Shown: in pieces, positions 8,950 through 17,824 of the stretch | Position numbering within the stretch: position 1 is the stretch's first letter | Layout of the letters: the number at the start of each line of letters is the position of its first letter | NCBI RefSeq assembly: GCF_020405225.1 | Contig: NZ_CP084472.1 | Span: 1,426,001 to 1,490,000 of the forward strand | Length of the DNA: 64,000 bases | Source of the DNA: Natrinema sp. DC36 | Lineage (GTDB): Archaea > Halobacteriota > Halobacteria > Halobacteriales > Natrialbaceae | Direction of reading: 5' to 3' | Notes under the pieces: generated by a model | What the model was told of the DNA's origin: nothing | Database searches by the model: none | What the model saw: only the letters and a program-made list of their open reading frames with translations | Made by a program: the position numbers and the translations under genes

Positions 8950-9402
8950 TCAGTCGTCCCCCGGGTTCCGACGCGCGATCATGCCGAGTCCGATCCAGGA
9001 GATAACGACGTCGCCATCCTGATTGACTCCCTCGAGGAGGCTATCGACGTAGCCTCGTTCGGGAGCGCTCTCCGAGACGCGCTTGTCCACGATTTCGGTC
9101 CGGATCGAGAGCGTGTCACCGGGCCTGACGGGCTGCTTCCACCGGAGTTCGTCCACGCCGCGAGCGCCCATGCTGGCGCGGTCCTGTATCGGACCATCGA
9201 CGAGCATTCGCATACAGATCGCCGCGGTGTGCCATCCGGAGGCGACCAGTTCGCCGAAGGCCGAGTCCTCGGCGGCGTCCTCGTCGGTGTGGAACGGCTG
9301 GGGGTCGTACCGCTCGGCGAACTCGAGAATCTCCGCTTTCGTAACCTGATACTCGCCGAACTCCTCGGTGTCGCCGATCTCGATGTCCTCGTAGTAACGC
9401 AT
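8950..9402 (-). CDS. MaoC-family (R)-enoyl-CoA hydratase-like protein
   Basis: 150 residues with a single hot-dog domain. The hydratase-2 core is visible: AERYDPQPFHTDEDAA (about 29-44) carries the Asp-x4-His catalytic dyad, followed by GELVASGWHTAAI, the conserved dimer-interface stretch. Family members hydrate trans-2-enoyl-CoA to (R)-3-hydroxyacyl-CoA, which can feed polyhydroxyalkanoate synthesis or beta-oxidation. It is first gene of a two-gene operon with the CMD-family protein. No PHA synthase genes are in the window, so its pathway cannot be fixed from context. Confidence 0.9.
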   Translation of the reverse strand: MRYYEDIEIGDTEEFGEYQVTKAEILEFAERYDPQPFHTDEDAAEDSAFGELVASGWHTAAICMRMLVDGPIQDRASMGARGVDELRWKQPVRPGDTLSIRTEIVDKRVSESAPERGYVDSLLEGVNQDGDVVISWIGLGMIARRNPGDD

Positions 9403-9602
9403 TGCCCTGTCATGTGTTACGTATCGGCAAGAACCTGTGGAACGAGGCAGTGTGGACGGCGAGGCGGCATCGATCGAACGTGCGAGGCCGAACTCGAACG
9501 ATCCCTCCCTTTGCTCGTGAGGGTCATACGGACTGCTGTCAGTCGGTTTCGGCGCGATCGAGACGATCGCAGTTTATCGAGAAATCGGGACTGCAATCCG
9601 TC

Positions 9603-10925
9603 TCATCCCGTCGACCGTTCCACGTCAGCGTCCGACTCGAGGGAGTGCTCGTCTCGCGTCCGGAGGGACAGCACGACGGCACAGGTCGCGGCGAGCAGGC
9701 CGGCGGCTGCGGCGATGGTAAACGCTACGCGATAGCCGAATTCCGTGTAGACGCGAGCGCCGTTGACCGTCTCGCCGGTCCAGTACGCATCGAGTGCGGC
9801 ACCGAGAACGACCGGGAAAACGGCCGCCCCGATCCATCCCATCGTGTTGATCAGGCCGATCACGGTCCCGCTCGCCTCCTCGGGGTGGCGCTCCTTGATG
9901 ACGGTAAACGCGAGCGGGATCCCGCCGCGCAGGATTCGGGAGAAGAGGAAGATCGCGCCGACGAGCAACAGCGGAATGGTGCCGAAGGCGGCGAAGATGC
10001 CCCAGGTCAGCCCGAAGACGACGGTCGAGAGGACGATGAGCCCGGTCCGGTTCCCCGACCGGTCCGAGAGCCAGCCGAACAGCGTCGGGCCGATCATCCC
10101 GCCGACGTTTCCGACGAGGAGGTAGACCGACGCTTCCGTCACGGAAATGTCGTGGGTCTGGACGAGATAGGGGATCCCCCACAGACCGAAGATCGTGATC
10201 CCGATGCCGGTCATGAAAAAGAGCATGACGCCCAACAGCCAGGTCTCGGGCTCTCGGATCGCATCGGAGACGTATCGCTTCAGCGCCGCCGCCGAGGTCA
10301 CGTCCGGTCTGTCGGGAACGTCGTCGATCGGCGGGAGGCCGGCGTCGGACGGCGAGTCGTGCGAGAAGAGGCCGATACCGACCGCGACCGCGATCCCGAA
10401 CGCCCCCAGGCCGAGCATTGAGGCGCGCCACCCGACGCTCGAGGCGGCGATCGCCAGGGGCGTCGTCGCCGCCAGCCCGCCGAGAATGCCGACGCTGAAG
10501 GTCACGCCCGTCATCGTCCCGAACTCGTCGGGACGGAACCAGTTCGCACAGAACCGCAACGCCGCGACGAACAGGACGCTCGCCCCGAGCCCGACCAGCA
10601 GCCGGCCGACGAACGCCAGCGCGTACGTCGGCGCCAGCCCGAACGCGAGCGCTCCGAGGCTCATCGCTGCGGTTCCCGCCGTGGCGATCGCGCGAACGCC
10701 GTACCGGTCCGTCAGCAGGCCGGCCGGAATCTGGAACACCGCGTAGAGGTAGAAAAACGACGAGTGGAGCAATCCGAGACTCGTTCCCGTCGTCTCGAAC
10801 GAGCGCATCAACTGTTCCGAAAGGACCGCGGTCGACGATCGGTGGAGACTGACGAGAAAGAACCCCGAGACGAGTACACACCAGCCGAGCCATCGGCGAT
10901 GATACGGATTCGAGAGCGGATTCAC
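9603..10925 (-). CDS. Major facilitator superfamily transporter
   Basis: A 440-residue polytopic protein with twelve predicted helices. The MFS motif A (GLLTDRYGVRAI, about 69-80) follows helix 2, and its weaker repeat GWLSDRSGNRTG follows helix 8. The central cytosolic loop (about 195-235) is acidic, as usual in haloarchaea. Early residues HRSSTAVLSEQL resemble organic-anion/glycerol-phosphate-type (ACS) carriers, but substrate assignment is not justified. It is divergent from the epimerase gene at 11051 and has no metabolic partner on the same strand. Confidence 0.88.
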   Translation of the reverse strand: MNPLSNPYHRRWLGWCVLVSGFFLVSLHRSSTAVLSEQLMRSFETTGTSLGLLHSSFFYLYAVFQIPAGLLTDRYGVRAIATAGTAAMSLGALAFGLAPTYALAFVGRLLVGLGASVLFVAALRFCANWFRPDEFGTMTGVTFSVGILGGLAATTPLAIAASSVGWRASMLGLGAFGIAVAVGIGLFSHDSPSDAGLPPIDDVPDRPDVTSAAALKRYVSDAIREPETWLLGVMLFFMTGIGITIFGLWGIPYLVQTHDISVTEASVYLLVGNVGGMIGPTLFGWLSDRSGNRTGLIVLSTVVFGLTWGIFAAFGTIPLLLVGAIFLFSRILRGGIPLAFTVIKERHPEEASGTVIGLINTMGWIGAAVFPVVLGAALDAYWTGETVNGARVYTEFGYRVAFTIAAAAGLLAATCAVVLSLRTRDEHSLESDADVERSTG

Positions 10926-11050
10926 CTGCTGGGATTTGTGATGTGGTCACATTAACCCACCGGCGGAGTACTCCGTCGAGGACGAGAAGCGACGCCGAGA
11001 ATACCCGCCCTCATCGGTACGGAAACTTCCAAACACCTTTGCGTCACCGA

Positions 11051-11995
11051 ATGGGCTGTTTCGGTATGAACCTCGAGGAACAAACCGTCCTCGTCACCGG
11101 CGGTGCGGGATTTATCGGATCGAACCTGGCGAATCACCTCGCCGAGCCGAACGACGTGACCGTCGTCGACGACTGTTATCTGGGAACGCCCGAAAACCTG
11201 TCCGGTGACGTCGAATTCGTCGACGCGAGCGTCCTCGATGACGATCTGCCGACGGACGTCGACGTCGTCTTTCACCTCGCGGCGCTGTCGTCGTACGCGA
11301 TGCACGAGGAGGACCCCACGACGGGTGCCAGAGTCAACGTCGAAGGCTTCGTCAACGTGGTCGAACAGGCCAGGCGGGACGGCTGCGAGACGGTGGTCTA
11401 CGCCTCGACGTCGTCGATCTACGGCAGTCGGACGGAGCCGTCGCCCGAGGACATGCCGGTGAGCGTCAACACCGGCTACGAGGCCTCGAAGCTCGCGCGG
11501 GAACGCTACGGCGAGTACTTCTCGAATCACTACGACATGTCTGCGGCCGGCATGCGCTTTTTCTCGGTGTATCAGGGCTACGGCGGTGCTGAGGAACACA
11601 AGGGCGAGTACGCCAACGTGATCGCCCAGTTCGCCGACGACATCGCCGACGGCGAGTCACCCGTTCTCTACGGCGACGGCACCCAGACGCGGGACTTCAC
11701 GCACGTCTCCGATATCGTTCGCGGCCTCGAGCAGGCCGCAGTCCACGAACTCGACGGAATCTACAACCTGGGGACCGGAGAGGCGTACGATTTCGAGACC
11801 GTCGTCGAGATGATCAACGACGAACTCGGTACCGACGTGGAAGCGGAGTACGTCGAGAACCCGATTCCCGACTCGGTCTACGTTCACGACACCTGTGCCG
11901 ACGCGTCGAAGATCCGAGCGGAGACCGGCTGGGAACCGCGGATCGACTTCGAGGAGGGCATTCGGCGCGTCTGTGCGCAGTACACGGACCGGTAG
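11051..11995 (+). CDS. NAD-dependent nucleotide-sugar epimerase/dehydratase (extended SDR)
   Basis: 314 residues from ATG 11051, or 309 from ATG 11066; the earlier open frame back to 10943 reads as non-coding. The Rossmann motif VTGGAGFIGSNLA begins near residue 13, DVVFHLAA near 71 is the NAD-binding strand, and the catalytic Tyr-x3-Lys is YEASK near 142 with Ser upstream (ASTSSIYG). The C-terminal RDFTHVSDIVRG segment is typical of UDP-glucose 4-epimerase-like enzymes. It likely makes a UDP-sugar for surface glycans, in line with the glycosyltransferases at 4389-6470. The exact sugar is not readable. Confidence 0.9.
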   Translation: MGCFGMNLEEQTVLVTGGAGFIGSNLANHLAEPNDVTVVDDCYLGTPENLSGDVEFVDASVLDDDLPTDVDVVFHLAALSSYAMHEEDPTTGARVNVEGFVNVVEQARRDGCETVVYASTSSIYGSRTEPSPEDMPVSVNTGYEASKLARERYGEYFSNHYDMSAAGMRFFSVYQGYGGAEEHKGEYANVIAQFADDIADGESPVLYGDGTQTRDFTHVSDIVRGLEQAAVHELDGIYNLGTGEAYDFETVVEMINDELGTDVEAEYVENPIPDSVYVHDTCADASKIRAETGWEPRIDFEEGIRRVCAQYTDR

Positions 11996-12129
11996 CGCTA
12001 TTCCGCGTCGACGCTCACGGAGCGGAGTAGCGGCGATTTTTCGAATCCGGGTCCGAGAACCGAACGGAGCGCGAGCGCCGTCGATGTACTACCACGATCC
12101 GGACAGATGATACTCCGGTCGATAGCGCT

Positions 12130-12210
12130 GATAGCCGGCCCAGTGTTGCAGATAGCTGGGCCGGTGTCGTAGATAGCCGGCCCAGTGTCGTAGATAGCCG
12201 GGCCGATACC
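12130..12210. repeat. Four tandem copies of a 21-bp unit
   Basis: Units at 12130-12150, 12151-12171, 12172-12192 and a partial 12193-12210 share the pattern GATAGCYGGSCCRGTGTCGTA. The core GGCCCAG/CTGGGCC is locally self-complementary between neighbouring units. Because 21 is a multiple of three, the minus strand reads a repeated heptapeptide G-P-A-I-Y-D-T inside a frame open from 12336 to 11998. That frame has otherwise uninformative sequence and I do not call it a gene. There are no spacers, so it is not CRISPR. The whole 11996-12566 interval is AT-richer than its neighbours and has no other convincing gene. Confidence 0.8.
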
Positions 12211-12566
12211 GCCGGCTCGAGCCCGGGTTGAGCCCACATCGGAATTTCGGGATACTATCGACTTCCGTGCGAGCGAACTTTCAGTGAGATAATCGAGGGT
12301 CGCAAACTGCCACCGTTCGAAATTGAATGCCGCCACCGCGAGTATATCTCGCCCCCTCTCCGAACAAATTAGATATTATTTACAATCGTAGTGATTTTCA
12401 CTTCGGTAGTGTCGATACTGCTAGTCGACGGACTGCTGTGCGGACAGATCGACAGCGCTCGTCCAACGGTCGACTACCGGCTCCGGTAACTATCACGGAA
12501 AACGATGTATAAGCGGATCAGCGTACCTGCAAGGGGTTTTTACCACGGCACGCACATCCACACGAT

Positions 12567-15257
12567 ATGCGACTTCACAACAGGGACGTCAGACAAGACG
12601 TCCGCGAACTCGGCGCGTTGCTCGGAGACGTCCTCGAGGACCAGACGTCCCGCAGGTCGTTCGAAACGGTCGAATCGTGTCGGCGGGCAGCCATCGACTA
12701 CCGGTCCGGAGAGCTCGAGTCCCGCGAGCCGCTCGTGACGGAACTCGAGAACTTGTCGCCCCACCAGCAACGGATCGTCGCCCGCGCGTTCACAACCTAC
12801 TTCGAGTTGATCAACCTCGCCGAGGAGCGCGAGCGGGTCCGGACGATCCGCACGGCCTCCCAGGAGGGAACCCTCGACGACAGCCTCGAGACCGCGGCCG
12901 AAGAACTCGGTGAGGCGGACGTCGAGACCGTCAGACAGATCCTGGACGACGTGTTGATCGAACCGACGTTCACCGCCCATCCGACCGAAGCTCGGCGCAA
13001 GACCGTCAAATCCAAACTGCGAGAGATATCGACGTACCTCGAGACGCTGGACGAACGACTGTTGACCGACAAGGAAACGGGACAGGTCTGGCGGGATATC
13101 GACGCCGAGGTGACGAGCCTCTGGCAGACCCCGCAGGTACGCAATCGCCAGCCCGAACCCGAGGACGAGGCGCGTAACGTCCAGTGGTACCTCGAGAACA
13201 CGCTGTTCGACGTGGTCGGCGAGGTGTACGACGAACTCGATGACGCGATCGACGAGGAGGTCCCCGGGAACCTCGAGATCCCGAAGCTCTTCGAGTTCCG
13301 TTCCTGGGCGGGTAGCGACCGCGACGGCAACCCGTACGTGACCCCCGAGGTGACCGCGAACACCTTAGAGCGCCAGCGATCGGTCGTTCTCGAGCAGTAT
13401 CGCGAGCAGCTCAAACGGCTCTCGGGCGTTCTGAGTCAGGACGGGAGTCGGATCGACGCCGGCTCGGAGTTCCAGGCCACCCTCGAGCGCGATCGCGAAC
13501 GGCTCCCCGGTAGCGCCCGTACCGCCGAGGAACGCTACCCCGGCGAACCCTACCGCCAGAAGCTCAAGCTCATGCGCGAGCGACTCCGCCGCGTCGGCGA
13601 CGTTCGACCGGGCGGCTACGACGAGGTCGACGACCTTCTCGACGATCTCGCGGTCATCTCAAAGAGCCTGCGCAACAACGGGGCCGAGAGCGTCGTCGAC
13701 GCGCACGTCGACCCGATCCGCCGACAGGTCGCCACCTTCGGCTTCTCGCTCGCGAGTCTCGACCTCAGGGAACACCAGCAGAAACACACCGACGCCATCG
13801 CCGAGGCGCTCGAGGCCGAGGGGATCGACTACCACGAGCTCTCGGAAGCCGAGCGCGTCGAGTTCCTGACCGACGCCGTCCTGCAGGACGAGCCGGTGAT
13901 CGACCTCGGCGATACCGCGGAACTCTCGGACGATTCGGCGCGCGTCCTCGAGTTATTCGACAGCCTCGCCGACTGGCAGACCGAGTACGGCAGCCACGCC
14001 ATCGACACCTACGCCATCTCGATGACCGAGGAGCCCAGCCACGTCCTCGAAGTGCTCTTCCTGGCCGATCAGGCCGACGTCATCGCCCTGCCCGAACACG
14101 CCGGGATCGACATCGTGCCGCTGCTCGAGACCGAGTACGCCCTCTCGGGTGCCCGGCGGATCATGGGCTCGCTGTTCGAGAACGACGCGTATTCGCAGGT
14201 CCTCGAGGCGCGGGGCCAGACCCAGGAGATCATGCTCGGCTACTCGGACTCGAACAAGGAGAACGGCTTCCTCGCCGCGAACTGGTCGCTGTACAAGAAC
14301 CAGCGCCGGCTCGGCGAGATTTGCGACGACCACGACGTGACGATGCGGCTGTTCCACGGCCGCGGCGGCTCGATTTCCCGGGGCGGCGGCCCGATGAACG
14401 AAGCGCTGCTCGCTTTGCCGAATTCGACCGTGACGGGCCAGGTCAAGTTCACGGAACAGGGCGAGGCCATCGCCGAGAAGTACGCCAACCCGCGCATCGC
14501 CGAGCGCAACATCGAGCAGATGCTCAACGCCCAGCTCCGGGCGCGCAAGGGGGCGTTGGATCAACCGGAGGAGGAAGTTCGCGACGAGTGGGTCAACGCG
14601 ATGGAGACGATGGCGGACGCCGCTCGACGCGAGTACCGCGACCTCCTCGAGAGCGAGGGGTTCGTCCAGTACTTCGAGCAGGCGACGCCGATCACGGTCA
14701 TCGAGGATCTCGATCTGGGCTCCCGTCCGGCCTCTCGATCGGGCGAGCGTACCGTCGAGGACCTGCGCGCGATCCCGTGGGTGTTCTCGTGGACCCAGTC
14801 GCGGTGTATCCTGCCCGGCTGGTACGCGATCGCGAGCGGCGTCGAGGCCTATCTCGACGACGGCGGATCGATGGAAACCCTCCAGACGATGTACGAGGAG
14901 TGGCCGTTCTTCCGAACGACGCTCGACAACGCGGCGCTCTCGCTGTCCCGAACCGAACTCGAGATCGCCGAGCGCTACGCCGAGATGGCCGAACCGGACC
15001 TTCGCGATCGGTTCTTCCCGCGCGTGACCGACGAGTACGAGCAGACCGCCGACCTCGTTACGGAAATCGGGCAGCGCGATCAGCTACACACCCGCGACTG
15101 GCTCGGCGAGAACCTCGAGCGTCGAAACCCCTACGTGGATCCGCTGAACATGCTGCAGGTTTACTTGCTCAACCGGACCCATCGAACGGACATCGAGGAA
15201 CGGACGCTGCGGCTGACGGTCAAGGGGATCGCGGCCGGAATGAAGAACACTGGCTGA
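12567..15257 (+). CDS. ppc: Phosphoenolpyruvate carboxylase (bacterial-type)
   Basis: 896 residues, the usual size of the bacterial-type enzyme, which carboxylates PEP with bicarbonate to oxaloacetate to refill the TCA cycle. Catalytic landmarks are all present: TAHPTEARRKT (about 136-146) with the essential His, GSDRDGNPYVT (about 250), GYSDSNKENGF (about 558), FHGRGGSISRGGGP (about 594) and the C-terminal MKNTG (QNTG in most homologues). The start at 12567 gives the conserved N-terminal DVRELGALLGDVLEDQ. It is a stand-alone gene, followed 156 bp later by a tRNA. Confidence 0.97.
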   Translation: MRLHNRDVRQDVRELGALLGDVLEDQTSRRSFETVESCRRAAIDYRSGELESREPLVTELENLSPHQQRIVARAFTTYFELINLAEERERVRTIRTASQEGTLDDSLETAAEELGEADVETVRQILDDVLIEPTFTAHPTEARRKTVKSKLREISTYLETLDERLLTDKETGQVWRDIDAEVTSLWQTPQVRNRQPEPEDEARNVQWYLENTLFDVVGEVYDELDDAIDEEVPGNLEIPKLFEFRSWAGSDRDGNPYVTPEVTANTLERQRSVVLEQYREQLKRLSGVLSQDGSRIDAGSEFQATLERDRERLPGSARTAEERYPGEPYRQKLKLMRERLRRVGDVRPGGYDEVDDLLDDLAVISKSLRNNGAESVVDAHVDPIRRQVATFGFSLASLDLREHQQKHTDAIAEALEAEGIDYHELSEAERVEFLTDAVLQDEPVIDLGDTAELSDDSARVLELFDSLADWQTEYGSHAIDTYAISMTEEPSHVLEVLFLADQADVIALPEHAGIDIVPLLETEYALSGARRIMGSLFENDAYSQVLEARGQTQEIMLGYSDSNKENGFLAANWSLYKNQRRLGEICDDHDVTMRLFHGRGGSISRGGGPMNEALLALPNSTVTGQVKFTEQGEAIAEKYANPRIAERNIEQMLNAQLRARKGALDQPEEEVRDEWVNAMETMADAARREYRDLLESEGFVQYFEQATPITVIEDLDLGSRPASRSGERTVEDLRAIPWVFSWTQSRCILPGWYAIASGVEAYLDDGGSMETLQTMYEEWPFFRTTLDNAALSLSRTELEIAERYAEMAEPDLRDRFFPRVTDEYEQTADLVTEIGQRDQLHTRDWLGENLERRNPYVDPLNMLQVYLLNRTHRTDIEERTLRLTVKGIAAGMKNTG

Positions 15258-15413
15258 TCGAGACGGAGGGATCGAGCGTGACGCCAGCGGGTACCGGTCC
15301 GTGTTCGGCCGCTCGAGTCGATCGATTCCGTCGTGTTTCTCGGACGTGAATCGATCACAGGGAGCGCCACGGATCGAAACGGGTAAAAACGTCTCTCGAG
15401 TAGGGAGTAGTGA

Positions 15414-15498
15414 GCCGAGATAGCCTAGCCCGGCCAAGGCGGTAGATTCGAAATCTACTGTCCTCACGGACTCGGGAGTTCAAATCTCCCTCTCGGCG
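15414..15498 (+). tRNA. tRNA-Ser (anticodon CGA)
   Basis: An 85-nt class II tRNA. Acceptor GCCGAGA pairs with TCTCGGC, followed by discriminator G73 (typical of Ser). The D-stem is GCC/GGC, the anticodon stem GTAGA/TCTAC encloses loop TTCGAAA with anticodon CGA (reads UCG). The long variable arm has a GTCC/GGAC stem, and the T-arm is GGGAG-TTCAAAT-CTCCC. CCA is not encoded and no intron is seen. The 3' end of this gene is copied downstream, the usual sign of integrase use of a tRNA attachment site. Confidence 0.97.
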
Positions 15499-15525
15499 TT
15501 TTCACGACGACAACGACGGTGAGCG
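15478..15525 (+). repeat. tRNA-Ser 3' end plus downstream hairpin arm, copy 1
   Basis: This stretch covers the T-loop to the 3' end of the tRNA and the following TTTTCACGACGACAACGACGG. It recurs almost unchanged at 15764-15812 (I see two mismatches over 48 bp). The sequence after the tRNA also pairs with 15534-15551 (CCGTC..CATCGTGAAAC), forming a stem that could act as a 3' processing or termination structure. Confidence 0.85.
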
Positions 15526-15598
15526 GAGCGAACCGTCCGTCATCGTGAAACCCATACGGAGATTTGAATCAGGGAGTGAAGCGACGCGGAACGACCGT

Positions 15599-15620
15599 GG
15601 TTCAAATCTCCCTCTCGGCG
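15599..15620 (+). repeat. tRNA-Ser 3' end, copy 2
   Basis: The 20 bases from 15601 match the tRNA 3' end exactly (TTCAAATCTCCCTCTCGGCG). It is again followed by a hairpin (CTTTTGCAGCAACA with TGTTACTGCAAAG at 15673-15685) of different sequence from that after copy 1. No upstream tRNA half is present, so it is an att-like fragment and not a gene. Confidence 0.85.
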
Positions 15621-15763
15621 CTTTTGCAGCAACAAACTGGTGAGCGCCGCGTAGCGGCGCGAATCAACTTCTGTTACTGCAAAGTGGTAAACGGGTGATT
15701 TGAACGAGACAAGTCGCAGCTCGCACAGCGACCAACGGGAGCGAGCAAGAACGTCTTGGCGTT

Positions 15764-15812
15764 GTTCAACTCTCCCTCTCGGCGTTTTCGCGACGACAAC
15801 GACGGTGAGCGG
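15764..15812 (+). repeat. tRNA-Ser 3' end plus downstream segment, copy 3
   Basis: Near-identical to 15478-15525, with TTCAACT for TTCAAAT and CGCGACG for CACGACG, so the duplication includes sequence beyond the tRNA. Inverted fragments of the T-loop region also lie in between (GGAGATTTGAA at 15558-15568; GATTTGAAC at 15697-15705). No integrase gene survives nearby. Confidence 0.85.
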
Positions 15813-16083
15813 TGCGTGTATGAATCCGATTATCCTCGAGCAGAACCGCCTCGAGACGCGTGAGTGACCGGTCATCGGGTTCGATGCACCGGTGATCGGA
15901 AATCGGTGCGGAGCTGCGATTGCGGTGCGTTGTAGTCGCTCGATGGCTTCCTGACACGTCAAACCGACCGAAACCCCATCACTCGCAAGGAGGACCACTA
16001 TGCAAATTCTGGTCGTATATTCAATGTCACAAGTCACCAATGTACGCAACCATAGCGCAGGCCGTTCCGACGAGGTGGGTGCG

Positions 16084-17757
16084 ATGAGTTCCGACGAACC
16101 GACCGATGAGACTGCCGCGAGCGACGAGACGTTTCATCCACTCGGCGAGACGTGGCAGGACGACCTCGAGGACGTGCTCGACGACACCGAGTACGACACG
16201 GAACTCGGGATGGAGATGGGACGAGACGCGATGCGGGTCACGAAAGGGGAACTCTCCGAAGAGGAGTTCCACGAGCGGTATCACGATGACGTCATGGAGG
16301 AGTTCGGCGAGGACGGGCGCACGATCGCCAGCCCGGACGACGCCGACGACGAGGGGTCGGGATCGCTACTCTCGTCGCTTGCCGGCGACGAGTCCCGTCG
16401 CGAGGTACTCAAGAAGGGGGCTGCCGGTGCAGGGTTCGCCACTCTCGGGTGGGGTGCGGTCGACCAGCAGGAGCCGGAGGAGCCACAGGAGGCCGTCGAA
16501 GAACCGGGGGAAGTACACCCCGACGAGGACGCGACGCAGTGGGGGATGACGATCGACCTCGAGCACTGTGACGGCTGTCTCTCCTGCGTGACCGCCTGTA
16601 ACGCGGAACACCAGTGGGACGAAGGGGCGAACTGGATGTACGTCCTCGCCTTCGAGGACGGCAACGTCGAGTCGCCCGAACCCGACAATTACGAGAGCGT
16701 CCACGATTTCAACTTCCTCGTCCGGCCGTGTCAACACTGTACCGACGCGCCCTGCGAGAAGGTGTGTCCGACGACGGCACGTCACACGCGCGACAGGGGT
16801 GGTCTCGTGTTGACCGACTACGAGGTCTGCATCGGCTGTCGGTACTGTCAGGTCGCCTGTCCGTACGGCGTCAACTACTTCCAGTGGGGGGAACCGGACG
16901 TGGAACGGGAGGAACTCAGCGAGGAGGGTGTCTACGATTATCGCGACCGACCCGTTAGCCGGCGCGCTCCCCGGGGCGTCATGTCGAAGTGCGTCTTCGA
17001 TCCGGCCCGGCAGGACGGCAATCACGGCGAGGAACTGGTCGGGACGACCGCGTGCGAGACGGCCTGTCCGCCGAGCGTCATTCAGTTCGGCGACAAGAAC
17101 AATCCGAATAGCGATCCGGAGCGCTACAAGGACAATCCCGCCAGAGCACGGACCCTGATCCGGCTGAGCACGGGGCTGCCGTCGCCGGACGAACTCCCGT
17201 CGATGCTCGAGGGGGTCGACTCGACCCTGGACGCGGTCACGAGTGCCGTTGACGGTCTCACGGAGGCGTCGATCGCGCTCGCGGTGGCGGTCCAGCTCAC
17301 GAACGTGGAGTACGAGGAAGAGGCTCCGCCGGGCGATACGCTCGTGGAACAGGAGCAAACGATTCTCGACGTCGTCTCGATCCTCCAGAATCACGGGCTC
17401 GCTCTCACCAGTCAGGAGGTGCTCGCTCGGCTCGGTCTCACGGTAGACCAGTTCGATGCACCGACGGGAGACGTCGATGTCTCCGATCGGGAGGACGTTG
17501 CTCAGGAACGGTTCGAGGACTACATCGATGCGCCCGAGGAGGAGTTCGAACTCCTCGCGGACGTCGGAACGAACCCGAACGTCACCTATCTCGGAAAACA
17601 GCCCGGACCGAACGCCCATCAGGTCCCCGGACCGACGTCCTACGAGGAGGTCGGCATGCTCAACGTGCGACAGAAGGCCCTCGCCGACGAAACCGTCAGC
17701 ATCTTCGACCGAGACGTAGACTTAGGCGTGGGCGAGGAGTCGAATTCGTCCCACTAA
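16084..17757 (+). CDS. Orphan 4x[4Fe-4S] electron-transfer subunit of CISM type with internal Tat motif
   Basis: 557 residues from ATG 16084, chosen for the SD GAGGTG at 16072-16078; the frame is open to 16000. Domains: an acidic helical N-terminus (1-100), a twin-arginine motif SRREVLKKGAAGAGF (about 104-118), then a DmsB/NrfC/PsrB-like ferredoxin module with CDGCLSCVTAC (162-172), CQHCTDAPCEKVC (216-228), CIGCRYCQVAC (249-259) and a fourth Cys set ending TACETAC. A 180-residue C-terminal extension follows. Such proteins relay electrons between a molybdopterin subunit and a membrane NrfD/PsrC anchor, but neither partner is nearby. The Tat motif sits unusually far from the N-terminus, so export may depend on processing or partners. 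Its place beside tRNA-Ser att copies suggests acquisition with an island. Confidence 0.85.
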   Translation: MSSDEPTDETAASDETFHPLGETWQDDLEDVLDDTEYDTELGMEMGRDAMRVTKGELSEEEFHERYHDDVMEEFGEDGRTIASPDDADDEGSGSLLSSLAGDESRREVLKKGAAGAGFATLGWGAVDQQEPEEPQEAVEEPGEVHPDEDATQWGMTIDLEHCDGCLSCVTACNAEHQWDEGANWMYVLAFEDGNVESPEPDNYESVHDFNFLVRPCQHCTDAPCEKVCPTTARHTRDRGGLVLTDYEVCIGCRYCQVACPYGVNYFQWGEPDVEREELSEEGVYDYRDRPVSRRAPRGVMSKCVFDPARQDGNHGEELVGTTACETACPPSVIQFGDKNNPNSDPERYKDNPARARTLIRLSTGLPSPDELPSMLEGVDSTLDAVTSAVDGLTEASIALAVAVQLTNVEYEEEAPPGDTLVEQEQTILDVVSILQNHGLALTSQEVLARLGLTVDQFDAPTGDVDVSDREDVAQERFEDYIDAPEEEFELLADVGTNPNVTYLGKQPGPNAHQVPGPTSYEEVGMLNVRQKALADETVSIFDRDVDLGVGEESNSSH

Positions 17758-17824
17758 CGCCGTGGGCACGACCCCGTCCTCACGGAGCGAACGACGCGTA
17801 CCGTAAGCGAGTCAAACGAGTTGA

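Noticed and set aside
12130-12210. Possible CRISPR array
   Set aside because: The 21-bp units are contiguous with no unique spacers, and no cas gene is nearby.
15599-15620. Second tRNA gene
   Set aside because: Only the T-arm/acceptor 3' part is present; there is no 5' half, D-arm or anticodon stem.
15540-16049. 169-residue minus-strand frame in the tRNA-repeat region
   Set aside because: It crosses three tRNA-derived repeats and hairpins, has no coding-like composition and overlaps att-like copies.
16366-17619. 417-residue minus-strand frame
   Set aside because: Antisense of the Fe-S protein gene, whose Cys clusters are unmistakable.
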